NCBI GenBank assembly: GCA_030761205.1
Contig: JAULJL010000020.1
Coordinates: 4,841,001 to 4,905,000, forward strand
Direction of reading: 5' to 3'
DNA length: 64,000 bases
DNA from: Fremontodendron californicum
Taxonomy: Eukaryota > Streptophyta > Magnoliopsida > Malvales > Malvaceae
In this document: positions 32,168 through 44,448 of the stretch, one piece after another
Position numbering within the stretch: the first letter of the stretch is position 1
How the letters are laid out: every line of letters begins with the position of its first letter
Made by a program: the position numbers and the translations under genes
Notes under the pieces: generated by a model
What the model saw: only the letters and a program-made list of their open reading frames with translations
Database searches by the model: none
What the model was told of the DNA's origin: nothing

Positions 32168-33898
32168 CATTTGTATATAGACATATAATTAGGTTAAAGG
32201 TTTGATGCATGAATGCTTAATTTAACTAATTTGAATTTGGTATTAATCATTCTCTTTGTTAGTCACTTCCCATATATTTGAGTTGGTTGGTTAAGCTTAT
32301 GCTTAACCTAGTTAGCATAGATGGCAAAATTCAAGTTTGCAAGTTGTACTCAAGCATTTTAGTTCTTTACGGATATATGAAGATGTATAAGGGGAGAGAG
32401 ATAATTCCAATATTAAAGTTTTAAACATTCCATCTAAAATTAATTGAAAATAAATAGAGAGATTTAACTTAAATATAAGACACAGTAAATTTAGAATTTA
32501 ACAAATATGAGATAATATCATTTAACAGATCTTATCACGTGTAGGTCGAAGACAGAATGGCTTATCAACAAATTTAGAAGGGGTATAAGTATGAATAACA
32601 TAAAAAAAATTGAATTTTGATATCATATTAAGCATTCAATCTAAAATTAATTTACAAACTCAAAAGGGATATAACAAACAGGAGAGTAGAACAGACACAA
32701 ACAAGATAATCGAACAAACCTAAACTATGATACTATATTAAGCATTCAACCTAAATATTTGAAAAAAACACTGGTTACATGGGATAAAAGATATTCCATA
32801 TGTTTAACACTAGAGAGTCATGAAAATTAATGTTTGTTTCGGGCTTAAGCTTCGTGTTTGTTTTTTGATGTTTTGTACTCTTTATAATCTCTATGTTTAT
32901 AATGATTTTTTTCCTATTATCTATAGATGTAGATAATTGAAATTGAACCACATTAAATATTGTATCTTGAGTGTGATTTAATTTTATATTGACATCATAC
33001 GTTTTTACTTGAAAATCTCAGCAAAATTTCTTTTTTTTCAATAATGGAAATCAAGATTTTCAGTTTAAGGGCGAAAATTTTATATTTAATTTTTGGAAGG
33101 GCAAATTATATATATTTTTTAATGATCTAAAAATTAAATTCTATACAAATATAATAAAATTTTAGATATTTTGAAGGGGCGACCACCCCCTAGTTCAGTC
33201 CAGATTTATTAACAGTTAAGACAAGCCTGAATTATCTATTATCGATATCATATTTATATATTGTTCAACTACTCAAATAATCAATAATAAATATATCTAT
33301 ATATAATTTTATAATAGCATACCACCAGATATTTCATTTAGTGAATTGGGCTGTAATTTCCTAGTAGTTTCATGTATGATTCGAGTTGAGTTTTTAAAGG
33401 ATTTGAAATTGCTTTGCTGCCTCTGTTTGTAAATAATATTTTGCTATGTGCTTAGCCACCAGATATTTTAACATATAAATGTCATTAGACAACAAATTAG
33501 TGCCTGCCGATGCATGAACTCCTTTATAAAGATTCAATTAAATTAATAGTTAAAAAATTGTTAATATTAGAAAATCTTAAAGTTTGAATATATTCTTTAT
33601 CATCGAAATGACCTTCACCAGAAGATCCAGATTATGTGATTATTTTATTTTTGGCCAAGAATATGTGATTAGTAACAAATTGTCATTAGGCAACAATTCA
33701 GCTTGATAATGATTATATTATTGATGCTGCCTCCACCATGGCTACAAGGGAACAAGCATTCACTTAAAATTGGAACCATAGAAAATGAAGTCTCCAATTG
33801 GTAACCTATCTTTCTGCCGAAATTTTATATTGTGGTTTTCTAATTAAATCAGAGGAATATAGAATTTTCAAATTAATAACAATTTTAATAAATAATTG
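32168..33898. other. Intergenic, nothing recognised
   Basis: AT-rich DNA. No coding frame with family features, no RNA gene and no bounded transposon could be supported. Confidence 0.6.
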
Positions 33899-34345
33899 AA
33901 ATTTTTATGTATCTAATGTATATTAGACCTGTTCACGGGTCAGACTATCCACTCGATCTGACAAGTTGGTCCGAATTAGTTTAGGTTCAGGATAGGATTT
34001 TGTAATCCGGATCAACCCGATCTGGATTACTATTTAATAATAAAAAAATTCTTTATTAATTATGAAAAATACATAAATATTAATATAAAAATAATTTTTT
34101 AATATATTTTAAATAATAAATAATTTAAATTTTTATGTATCTTATATATATTAGACTTATTCACGGGTTAGACTATCCACTCGATCTAACAAGCTTTGTC
34201 CGAATTAGTTTAGGTTCAGGATAGGATTTTGTAATCCGAGTCAACCCGATCTATATTACAATTTAATAATTAAAAAATTATTTATTAATTATAAAAATAC
34301 ATGGGTATTAATATAAAATAATATTTTAATATATTTTAAATAATA
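33899..34345 (+). repeat. Two tandem units of about 215-230 bp
   Basis: Units start near 33899 and 34130 with ATTTTTATGTATCT and share TATTAGAC(C/T)T(G/A)TTCACGGGT, ACTATCCACTCGATCT and AGTTTAGGTTCAGGATAGGA. The TAGACCTGTTCACGGGT start resembles ends of plant hAT-like MITEs, so this may be a duplicated MITE end. Confidence 0.75.
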
Positions 34346-34422
34346 AAACGAGATTTCGGATCCGACGAATCGAATTTGAGCAAATAAATATTTTACTATT
34401 TGGATTTGCCTCGATCTAGCTC

Positions 34423-34449
<27 letters not shown>
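34423..34449. repeat. (AT)n microsatellite
   Basis: About 13 uninterrupted AT dinucleotides. Confidence 0.95.
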
Positions 34450-34456
<7 letters not shown>

Positions 34457-34690
34457 TCATTTTCTCAAATTAATTTTACAGGTAACAGTCATTTGATTAG
34501 CCGATCGATGTCATTTATCCTACATCTATTATTACGATTTTTGAATCCTAAGAGATCCAAGGGATTTTTTTTAAATAAGCCAAGGGTAATTTTGTCCTAC
34601 CATGAAAATAAACCTATTGGCTTTTTTTAATTTTTAATTTAATTTTTAATTTTCTTTTTAGTTTTAAGTTTTTTTTTTTAATTTAATTTT

Positions 34691-35410
34691 TAAATGATGT
34701 ATTTAAACGGGTTGCTCTGCATGATAATTCATAGGTCGATTTAAAATTCATACTCGACCCGTTCGGGAAAACAAATTAAAAAAGAAATTTATTTTGTTAA
34801 TTAATTTTAGTTTTTTATTTTTTTTAAATGATGTATTTAAAGGGGTTGGTCTGCACGTTGACTCGCGAGTCGATTTAGGATTCGTACTCGACCCCAACTG
34901 AAAAATAAGTTAAAAAAGAACTTTTTTTATTAATTATTAATTATTTTATTTTTAAATGATGTAATTAAAGGGGTTGGTTCGCATGTTGACTCGTGAGTCG
35001 ATTTAGGATCTATACTCGACCTGTTCGGAAAAAAATAAACAAGAAATTTATTTTATTAATTATTTTATTTTTAAATGATGTATTTAAAATGGTTGATCTG
35101 CACATTGACTCGCAGGTTGATTTAGGATCAGTAATCGACCCGTTTAAAAAAATTATTTTATTAATTTTTAAATTGTTTTTTGAATGATATATTTACAGGG
35201 GTTGGTTCGCATGTTGACTCGCAAGTCGATTTAGGATCCGTACGTACCCGACCGGCTTGGAGAAAAAGTTAAAAAATAATTATTTTATTAATTATTTTTA
35301 TTTTAAATGATGTATTTAAAGATTTAGATCCGCATGTTAAATCGCGGCTCAATTTAGGATCTATACCCGATCCGCTCGAGAAACAAAGAAAAAAAAGGAA
35401 AAAAGAACTT
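34691..35410 (+). repeat. Six tandem units of about 110-133 bp
   Basis: Units begin near 34691, 34824, 34953, 35072, 35181 and 35304 with (A/G)AATGAT(G/A)TATTTA. Each holds GGTTG.TC(T/C)GCA.GTTGA and TCG.TTTAGGATC followed by a CGACCCG-like word, then an AT-rich spacer of variable length. Units are diverged, so the array is old. Confidence 0.8.
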
Positions 35411-36290
35411 GCTACTAACCTATGTGAAAAAATCGATTATATAAGAGAATAAAATACAAAACACAATTTTATTTATTATTTTTTACCTCCTATAAATAAA
35501 AATATACAATATACAATAAAGTTTAAATATTTTTAAATATTTATATAAATAACATTTGAAAATGCATTTATATTACCTAATTTATAAATAAACAATTATC
35601 ATAAATTTAATTTTTATAATTAACAAAATATAATTATATTATTATAATTTAAAAATAAAATTATTATTATTTAATAAAATATAATTTAAAATTAATTTAT
35701 TATTATTAATTAATTAAAAAATTATAGAATAATTTAAAAATACACCGACAAAACAGGGTCGTTTTTCTAGTTCATCTTATAAATTGAGTATTCATGGAGA
35801 TTTTTTGCTTTTTGTTTCCAAAATATAAGTTCATTAATTTGGGTTTCAATATTGTTTTCCAAATTTTCGTCAAATTGAATGCAATTTCCCACTACTTGGG
35901 TTGTCGTGGCTAAATGGGTCAAAAGCCAGCAAAATCCGAACAACTAGACCTGCTCATGGATCGAGTTACCTGTCCAAATTCGAAGTCCACCAGATATTTA
36001 AAAGAGCTTGGACAAAAATATTAGATCCGAAAATTAGGCCTGGACAAAATTTTAGACTAATTTTCTAAATGGACCAAGCCTTGGGCAAGAAATTTTAAGT
36101 CCGAGCCCGACTCGGCCCGAATACTATCATGTAATAATAAATATATTTTATATTTAATAATAATAAATAATTTATTTTTGTCCAGGCCCATGTTAGGAAA
36201 AATAAAATCTCTATGCATAAAGCAGTTTCAGCTTCAGCTGCTGGTAAAAGCAGCTTCAGCTTCAATTGTGTGAAAGTTAAAATGAAAGCC
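35411..36290. other. Intergenic; possible remnant of a hAT-like MITE
   Basis: AT-rich. At 35947 TAGACCTGCTCATGG and at about 36180-36192 GTCCAGGCCCATG could be decayed inverted ends of a hAT-like MITE, but no target duplication was found. From about 36219 one frame stays open to the Copia insertion site. Confidence 0.4.
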
Positions 36291-36295
36291 ATGCA

Positions 36296-36930
36296 TGTTA
36301 GTAGTTTGCAATGTTGATGGATACTATCCCATATCACTTAGAAAAGTCAAGAGAAAAGAATATATAATAAGCTATTCTTCTTAGCTTAGACAATTGCACT
36401 AAGTGCCAAAAGCCCAAGGTGGTAATGGGCTCACCTAGTGGGCTCACCTAGTAGGCTACTATTTATTTAATGTCAAAGATGGACACTTGGGCACTTGGGG
36501 CACTTGGACTTAAAATTGTTAATACAATTGATTTTTTGTTTTATTTTTTGATTTTTGGAATAAATTAAATTTATTAATTAAACCGAAAAAATTATATTAA
36601 AAGTCAGTTGTATTGAATGGTTGTGTTTCTTAACAATACTGTTATGTAAAGACATAACACTTAACTAAACAGTTGTTGTGTAAGAACACAACCTAAGCCA
36701 ACAGACATTTGTTGTGTAAAAACATAACTTATGCCAACAGACAAGTTACTAACAAATGTAACTTTACATTGTTTATAAAAGAGATTTTTCTATTATGCTA
36801 TTTTCACTATTCTGCTTGGAACGTTTATGACTTTGTTGTATCCTGGAGGCATTATAAAGCCTTAAGGAAAGTGTTTTTCACGCCTCAAAGTCAGCATTTA
36901 AATCTTTTATATCTGTTATTTTTTCTAACA
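36296..36930 (+). repeat. 5' LTR of Copia element
   Basis: 635 bp, TGTTAG...CTAACA. It contains GGGCTCACCTAGT repeated twice near 36428, several copies of a GTTGTGTAA(A/G)AACA word, and a TATA box at 36774. Confidence 0.95.
36774..36780 (+). promoter_or_regulatory. TATA box in the Copia 5' LTR
   Basis: TATAAAA in GTTTATAAAAGAG, about 155 bp before the LTR end. Transcription would start near 36800-36806. The same box is kept in the 3' LTR at about 41989. Confidence 0.6.
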
Positions 36931-36932
36931 AT

Positions 36933-36948
36933 CTTAAGGCTTTATAAT
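36933..36948 (+). other. Self-complementary segment at the Copia PBS position
   Basis: Directly after the 5' LTR, where most plant Copia elements have a TGGTATCAGAGC-type PBS for initiator tRNA-Met, stands CTTAAGGCTTTATAAT. It is the exact complement of ATTATAAAGCCTTAAG inside the LTR at 36851-36866. Transcript pairing could place an LTR RNA end at the PBS. Confidence 0.55.
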
Positions 36949-36949
36949 A

Positions 36950-37330
36950 ATGGAGATCGAATTAAGTTCGAGTGTGAAGGTTCATTTCCAAAATCAAGAT
37001 ATTATCAAGCTGGACAGGTTCAATGGAACCAACTACACAAGATGGAAAGACAAGATGGTGTTTCTGTTAACCACATTGAAGATTTTTTATGTTCTTGATC
37101 CAAGTCTGCAACCATTACCAGAAGAAACAACTTCAGATTCTGATGCTATTACAAAGGAGAGAAGGAAACGTCAAGAGGACGAGTTCATCTGTCGTGGATA
37201 TATTCTGAACTCTCTTATTGATCGATTATATGATCTCTACAGAAATATGTCTTCACCACAAGCAATCTGGACTGCACTTGAGAACACATACAGAAATGAA
37301 AAAAAGGCACAGATAAGTTTCTTGCTTTGA
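36950..37330 (+). pseudogene. Copia gag N-terminal part, ends at a frameshift
   Basis: The ATG at 36950 starts the capsid region; a FNGTNYTRWKDKM block and the later PQAIWTALENTY block are typical of Copia gag (UBN2-type) domains. The frame ends at a TGA at 37328 because one base is missing from an A run near 37297. Homology continues without a gap in the frame that opens at 37327. The rest of gag, including the zinc knuckle, lies in that next frame. Confidence 0.9.
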
Positions 37331-40300
37331 GATATTTTGAATTTACCATGACTGATACCAAACCTATAATTGAGCAAGTGCATGAATTGCAAATTCTGGC
37401 CTCTAAGTTAAGTGAACTGGAAATCAAAATTCCTGATTCACTTCAAGTGGGAGCAATTTTATCTAAATTGCCTCCTTCTTGGAATGGATATAGAAAAAAG
37501 ATACTGCATTCTCCAGAATCTTATACTATTCAGGAGTTTCAAACTCATTTACAAATAGAGGCTGAAAATCGCATTCGAGATAAAATTATTCTTGATTCGA
37601 ATGTGAATTTTGTAAGTGAGAAAAATTCTGGTAAAACTCAAAAACGATCTCGAGTCCAGAAAGGAGAATTCAAAAAGATCAAGAAATATAAGACTGACAA
37701 AATGTGCTTTCATTGTGGAAAGAAAGGGCATTTTATCAAGGACTGCAGATTCAGAAAATCTGGAAACAAGGCCTCTGGAAACAAGACTGCTTCTGGTTCT
37801 GAAAACACAAACACAACAAATCTTGTTGAACAAGATATGAAAGAACTTGTTGCTATGATAACTGAAATACAGATTGGCATGGTTACTGAAGTTCATATGG
37901 CTACTACAACTAAATCTTCGGAATGGTGGTTGGATTCTGGAGCTACTATTCATGTGTGCAATAATAAAGGGCAGTTCAAGACATATGAAAAATGTGGAAA
38001 ACCAGAAGAGATCCTAATGGGAAACTACAACGCTGCTAAGGTCCTTGGCAAAGGAACTATTGAGTTAAAGTTTACTTCAGGACAGAAATTAAAATTACTC
38101 AATGTATTTCATGTTCCCGAAATTAGGAAAAATCTTGTATCTGCACATCTATTGTGCAAAAATGGGTTTAAGATTGTACTAGAATATGATAAGGTTATAG
38201 TATCCAGAAATTCTGTATTTGTTGGGAAAGGTTACTCTAGTGATGGTATGTTCAAACTTAGTATTAATGAAATAAATGTTGCTTCTGTTTATACTGTTGA
38301 GCATACTTCTACTCTATGGCATGCTAGGCTAGGTCATTTAAATTATCAATCTTTAAATTATATGTCTAAGCATGGTTACATTTCTTATCAAAAGGACAAT
38401 AAAGATAAATGTGAAATATGTGTGGAAGCAAAAATGACTAAGAAACCTTTTCCAAAAGTTGAAAGAAATTCAAAATTATTAGAACTTATTCATTCTGATA
38501 TTTGTGAATTAAATGGTTTGTTAACAAGAGGAGGGAAAAGGTATTTTATAACTTTTATTGATGATTATTCTCGTTTCACTTATGTCTTCTTACTTAAAAC
38601 AAAGGATGAAGCATTTGAGAAATTCAAAGAATTCAAATCAATGGTTGAAAATCAAAAGGAAAAGAATATTAAAATTCTTCGAAGTGATAGAGGAGGTGAA
38701 TATTTTCCAGATTCGTTTTCTTTGTTCTGTGAAGAAAATGGAATAATTCATCAAAGAACCGCACCATATGCACCCCAACAGAATGGTTTAGCCGAAAGGA
38801 AAAATAGAACATTAGTAAATATGGTCAATAGCATGTTGTTAAATGCTAAGCTATCTCATAATCTATGGGGAGAAGCTTTGTTAACAGCATGTCATATTAC
38901 TAATAGAGTTCTATTGAAAAAGTTACGTGTTTCACCATATGAATTATGGAACAATGGCAGAAAACCAAGTTTAAATTACTTTAAAGTATGGGGGTGTGTA
39001 GCTTTTTATAAAGTACCTGAACCTCATAAAACAAAATTAGGTCCTAGAGGTATTAAAAGTATATTTGTTGGTTATGCAAAAAATTCAAAAGCATATAGAT
39101 TACTTGATTTAAGTTCCAATGTTATTGTTGAATCTATACATGTTGAATTTTTTGAAAACAAATTTATTTTTAATACTATTGATTATGAAAAGGAAAATGA
39201 GAAACAAACGAGCTTGGCTCCTATAATTGGTGAGAAAAGAAAAGATAATAAAGATCCAATTGAGCTAAGAAGAAGTCAAAGAATGAGAAAAAAACAATCT
39301 TTACATTCTGATTTTGTTTCTCCAGATTCAATAATTTTCCTAGTTGAAGGAAATAGAACCAAAGTACTAAATAAAACACCAATGCTTCTAAATATAGAAG
39401 AAGATCCTAAGACTTATATTGAAGCAATGACTTCAAGAGATGCAGCTTTCTGGAAAGAAGCTGTAAATGATGAAATGGATTCAATAATGTCCAATAATAC
39501 ATGGGTCTTAGTTGATTTACCTATAGGTTCAAAACCTATTGGATGTAAATGGGTGTTTAGAAAAAAGTACAATTCTAATGGTTCAATACAAACCTTTAAG
39601 GCAAGACTAGTTGCTAAGGGTTTCAAGCAAAAGGAAGGCATAGACTATTTCGATACATATGCTCCGGTAGCAAGAATTACATCCATAAGAGCTCTTATGG
39701 CTCTAGCTTCAATTTTCAAGTTACATGTACATCAAATGGATGTTAAAACAGCCTTTCTAAATGGTGACTTAAAGGAAGAAGTATATATGGAACAACCAGA
39801 AGGTTTCATACTTCCCGGAAATGAGAAAAAAGTTTGTAAATTAATTAAGTCACTATACGGACTAAAGCAAGCCCCTAAGCAATGGCATGAGAAATTTGAC
39901 TCAACCATATTATCAAATGGTTTCAGACATAATGGGGCTGATAAGTGCATTTACTCAAAATTCACCAAAGAATGTGGAGTAATAATATGTCTCTATGTCG
40001 ATGATATGCTTATTTTTAGCAATAATTGGTTGGCATAAATGAGACAAAGAGTTATCTAACCTCTGTTTTTAAGATGAAAGACTTAAATGAGGTTGATACA
40101 ATCTTGGGTATTAAAGTTAAGAAGCATAGTAATGGTTATGTTCTTAACCAAAGTCATTATATTGAGAAATTGGTTGCAAAATTTAAATATCTCAATATAA
40201 AAGACTTTAATACTCCATATGACTCAAGCATGAAGCTGATTGAGAATCATGATCAAGTAATTGCACAACTTGAATATGCTAGTGCTATTGGAAGTATAAT

Positions 40301-40972
40301 GTATGCCATGCATTGTACTAGGCCGGATATAGCATTTGCAGTTTGCAAATTGTCAAGATATACAAGTAAACCTAGTACAATTCATTGGAAAGCCATTGGA
40401 AGAGTTCTTGGATATCTTAATAAAACTAAAAGTTTTAGCTTATATTATTCAGATTACCCTGCAGTGTTGGAAGGTTATTCTGATGCAAGTTGGATAACTA
40501 GTGCAAATGATAATAAATCCACATCAGGTTGGATATTTACACTAGGAGGAGGTGCTATTAGTTGGGCATCTAAAAAACAAACTTGCATCTCTCATTCAAC
40601 CATGGAATCTGAATTTATAGCTTTAGCTGCTGCGGGCAAGGAAGCGGAATGGCTAAGAAATATGTTACTGGATATAGAGTTCCACAACCAATGCCAGCCA
40701 TTTCCCTGTATTGCGATAGTGCAGCTACAATGTCTAGAGCATATAATGATATATATAATGGAAAATCTAGACATATTAGCATAAGACATGATTATATTAG
40801 AGAACTGATCTCTAATGGGGTAATTACCATAACATATGTGAAATCTGCCCGTAATTTGGCAGATCCCTTAACTAAAGGATTACCAAAGGATTTGGTAAGT
40901 AGTACTACAAAAGGAATGGGTTTAAAACCCTTAATATTAGACACCGATAATGGGAACCCAACTTTTAATTAG
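37327..40972 (+). pseudogene. Copia gag C-terminus and pol, two further frameshifts
   Basis: Frame 37327-40038 (903 codons) carries the gag CCHC knuckle CFHCGKKGHFIKDC, aspartic protease WWLDSGATIHVC, integrase zinc finger HARLGHLN with CEICVEAK, integrase core aspartates (IHSD, FIDDYSR, LRSDRGGEY) and its E in QQNGLAERKNRTL. RT follows with KWVFRKK, MDVKTAFLNGDL, SLYGLKQAP and the catalytic YVDDMLIF. A missing base near 40025 moves the frame to 40026-40784, with the end of RT and the RNase H core (EGYSDASW, STMESEFIALAAA). A second change near 40683 moves it to 40649-40972, with RNase H end RHISIRHDYIRE and VKSARNLADPLTK. Otherwise all domains look complete. Confidence 0.93.
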
Positions 40973-41511
40973 TAACCTCTAATTATAAAGTTCAAAGGGT
41001 AAAAACAAGTTATTGTTATGTGTCTGTGATGCACTAGTAAAAACTCATTCCAAAGAAAATTTTTTATGAAGACTAGTGCGGTCCATTGCGTATAGAGGAT
41101 GAGCTTTAATACTCTTAATGGAGTTCAATATCTATTGTTTAAATGTCCGAAGCAATGCGGATATTAAAGGAACTCTACCTATATAAACATAAGAAGTGGT
41201 GCCGCTTCAACAAGAAGAATTAAGGGTTCTCTTGTAAATGTTTATTAAGAACAGGATAAGCACATGGCCATTTAGTGCTAAAGGTGAAAAATTTCTGAGA
41301 GAAATATGAATAAATATTATGTGTGTTGTATCTTCAATTTTAATACAAGGAGTTGTGGTTCAATCTACGGACACCAACAACTTCATTAAAATTCTAAGAT
41401 ATATTCGCTAATTGATGGTTCAAATCGAGAGATACCTTCTTGTATGCATAATATTTATTTGTGTGAAAGGCTACTAAATCAAATTACCAACATTCCAAAC
41501 TAATGGGGGAT
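40973..41511 (+). other. Copia 3' untranslated region and polypurine tract
   Basis: 540 bp of non-coding sequence between the pol stop and the 3' LTR, ending in TAATGGGGGAT (41501-41511), the purine tract directly before TGTTAG. It contains GTGCGGTCCATTGCG and its partial complement CCGAAGCAATGCGG about 60 bp later, a possible stem. Confidence 0.7.
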
Positions 41512-42145
41512 TGTTAGTAGTTTGCAATGTTGATGGATACTATCCCATATCACTTAGAAAAGTCAAGAGAAAAGAATATATAATAAGCTATTCTTCTTAG
41601 CTTAGACAATTGCACTAAGTGCCAAAAGCCCAAGGTGGTAATGGGCTCACCTAGTGGGCTCACCTAGTAGGCTACTATTTATTTAATATCAAAGATGGGC
41701 ACTTGGGCACTTGGGGCACTTGGACTTAAAATTGTTAATACAATTGATTTTTTGTTTTATTTTTTGATTTTCGGAATAAATTAAATTTATTAATTAAACC
41801 GAAAAAATTATATTAAAAGTCAGTTGTATTAATGGTTGTGTTTCTTAACAATACTGTTATGTAAAGACATAACACTTAACTAAACAGTTGTTGTGTAAGA
41901 ACACAACCTAAGCCAACAGACATTTGTTGTGTAAAAACATAACTTATGCCAACAGACAAGTTACTAACAAATGTAACTTTACATTGTTTATAAAAGAGAC
42001 TTTTCTATTCTGCCATTTTCACTATTCTGCTTGGAACGTTTATAACTTTGTTGTATCCTGGAGGCATTATAAAACCTTAAAAAAAGTGTTTTTCACGCCT
42101 CAAAATCAGCATTTACATCTTTTATATCTGTTATTTTTTCTAACA
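41512..42145 (+). repeat. 3' LTR of Copia element
   Basis: 634 bp. Of 12 substitutions against the 5' LTR, six read G in the 5' LTR and A here, three of them within the ATTATAAAGCCTTAAGGAAAG stretch. The 5-bp target duplication follows at 42146. Confidence 0.95.
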
Positions 42146-42150
42146 ATGCA

Positions 42151-44192
42151 TGCTCCTGCTGACTTGATGGGTTCTCGTCGTTTTCAAATTCATTACCAGC
42201 TCAGCTTTGCCCTTTTAATTATTGATGATGTTTTGCTATGATCCAAGCTCCTGGCAACGCCTCAAATTTTTGGTGGCCCTATTTGTTCAAATTTCACACA
42301 GTTTTTGCATCAGTTCATGGAAGATAAAACAGCTGATCAGCAATTTACAAATCAAAATCAAACAAATCTAGGCCGGACCTAGGTATCATTTTAATAAGAT
42401 GGATAGGGTCTGATCAAAAAAATTTATTTACTCATATTTCGGACCGGATAAAATCTGAACAGATATAAATATTCTTAACATTTTGTCTAGATCCGACCCG
42501 ATTTATTAACAAGTCCACTAACAACACTGCACGGAAGCATTTTCTTTCTTGTTTACTATAGTCAATTATTTGTCTTGTCAATAAAGAAGAAAATTCCAAA
42601 GTTTTTTTTTCTTTTTTCAAAAGTTCAAAATTCCATGGGAGAGAAATTAAACCCCATTTCATTATACATTCCATTAATTGTCTCGCTTTTGTTAATTAAT
42701 TTCCATTTTTATAATCAATTGTACCAGAAAGGACCGAGTTTAATGAAGTCAAGCCACAAGATTAACTTGAAAAATAATTATAAAAATATATATATATCAT
42801 TAGCTTGTAAAGTTGTAATTGTTGGAAACTTTTTTTTTTTTTTTTGAAATATGAATGCCTAAACAAAGAAATTGAGAAGAGTCAAACATCAAGCAAATGC
42901 CAGTTTAAACACAAATTTACTTATACGTAAATATTCTAATTTGAAAAATTATATTTTTGAAGATATCTTCCAAAATGAAAAAGTAGGAGAGGAGATTTGT
43001 TTAGTAATAGTAAGGTCTTTTAATTTATAAATAAAAATACAAGTATGAATTAAAAGGGAGGCTCTCTCTATCAAACTTTATAAAAGTTTTTAAGTTTGGT
43101 GGGTGTGGGGACATCATTTTGAAAAGTTATACGCAAAAACAAATATATTAATAAAGAAATATATGTTACATAATTTGATTTTAATAAAGATTAGGTTAGA
43201 TAAAGGAACACTAAGGTCTCCATCCATGATGTCATATATGAAATTAGCAATAATTCTAATATTAAATTTTAAGCTATAATAATTCCCCCCCCCCAAAAAA
43301 AAAAAAAAACATGATTCAGAGCTTTTGAGGACTTGCACGAACTAGGATTCAATTAATTCTTTTTTATTTTTCTGACCAACGTCCTGGCCTAGTGGTTAGG
43401 AGTTGTAGTGGCATGATGGCTCGAGTTCGAGCATCCCACTCCTTTTTTTAATTTTAATATTGATAAAAAAAATTTATATATTTATTTATTATTATCATTT
43501 ATATATGTAAAATTCACTTGTAAAATTTATATTTATAAATGATAATTCAAAATATATTAAAAAATAATGGAGAGCCATACTTGACGTGCACACACATGTA
43601 AACTTATCCACGAATTGTTTTTTGAATAAGATTTTTTAAATCCGAACTTGAAACATTATTTAATTAATAAAAATTAAAAAAATTATATGCTTTTAATAAT
43701 TTAAAAATATTTTTGGACTCAACAGACTTGGTAGGACTTTGGGCAAGTGTTTCGAAATATTAATGGGGTCTGATCCAACCCGACGCATATATAAGTAGTC
43801 CTATTTTCAATATGCAAAATACTGATTTTCTCCTTTTTTTTATACAGAGAATCCTATTTTCATAATATATATATTATAGTAAGTTAAGGATAACTTAAGA
43901 GTCCGAATTCCTTTTCATTTCTTAGACTTTCTCATGTACATTAAAAAAGTTTAAATTCTTTACAAATGATCTAAATATCCGATACGTTGAAAAGCTCATA
44001 ATTCATGTAAATAATCTAACCCTCATTGTAAAAATCATGCATGTGATACCTTCGAATTAACTACAAAAACAAATTTGATGCAAATTAACAAGCATTAATT
44101 AAGACTGAATTTCAAGATTCATTAATGTTTGTATATATCAAATTATTTTCATATAATATACCCTGCCTGAAAATTTTGGTGGCGGATATACG

Positions 44193-44224
<32 letters not shown>

Positions 44225-44445
44225 TGTTGCAGTCGACATCATAATAATTTCCAATTTGCATGGGAACTAATCAATTAAGAAGCTGATGCAATTTACAACA
44301 CATTAAGTTTGTGCCCGTAGGTATATTATATACATTGCTTCTAGAATTTGACTTTTTCTCTTCTTTATAAAATTGAAGAATAACACATAATTGGGTAAAT
44401 TAATTTGATTAAATTAAGGCTAAAATAATAAATAAAAAAAGCTCT
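42151..44445. other. Intergenic, one SINE-like head inside
   Basis: AT-rich. The start (to 42241) continues a frame open before the Copia insertion. Near 42370-42510 there are CCGGACCTAGG/GATCCGACCCG words like those of decayed hAT-like MITEs, without clear ends. A run of C at 43285 precedes A-tract sequence. No gene was recognised. Confidence 0.5.
43374..43449 (+). mobile_element. tRNA-derived SINE-like head
   Basis: TGGCCTAGTGG at about 43385 matches a pol III A box (TRGYNNARNGG). GAGTTCGAGCATCC about 40 nt later resembles a B box, with one base extra. A T-rich tail follows. This spacing is that of tRNA-derived SINEs. It does not fold as a true tRNA (no acceptor stem), so it is called a SINE head; the 3' part and target duplication were not resolved. 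Confidence 0.5.
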
Positions 44446-44448
44446 TCA

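Larger units (their letters stand above)
36296..42145 (+). mobile_element. Ty1/Copia LTR retrotransposon with intact ends, 5.85 kb
   Basis: LTRs of 635 and 634 bp (36296-36930 and 41512-42145) start TGTTAG and end CTAACA. They are flanked by the 5-bp target duplication ATGCA (36291-36295 and 42146-42150). Gag, protease, integrase, reverse transcriptase and RNase H follow in Copia order on the plus strand. I counted 12 substitutions and one 1-bp indel between the LTRs, about 1.9% divergence, so this copy is clearly older than the giant element. Three frameshifts in gag-pol make it non-autonomous now. Confidence 0.95.

Noticed and set aside
43374..43449. A tRNA gene
   Set aside because: A and B box-like words are present, but no acceptor stem or anticodon arm can be folded and the B box has an extra base; SINE head fits better.
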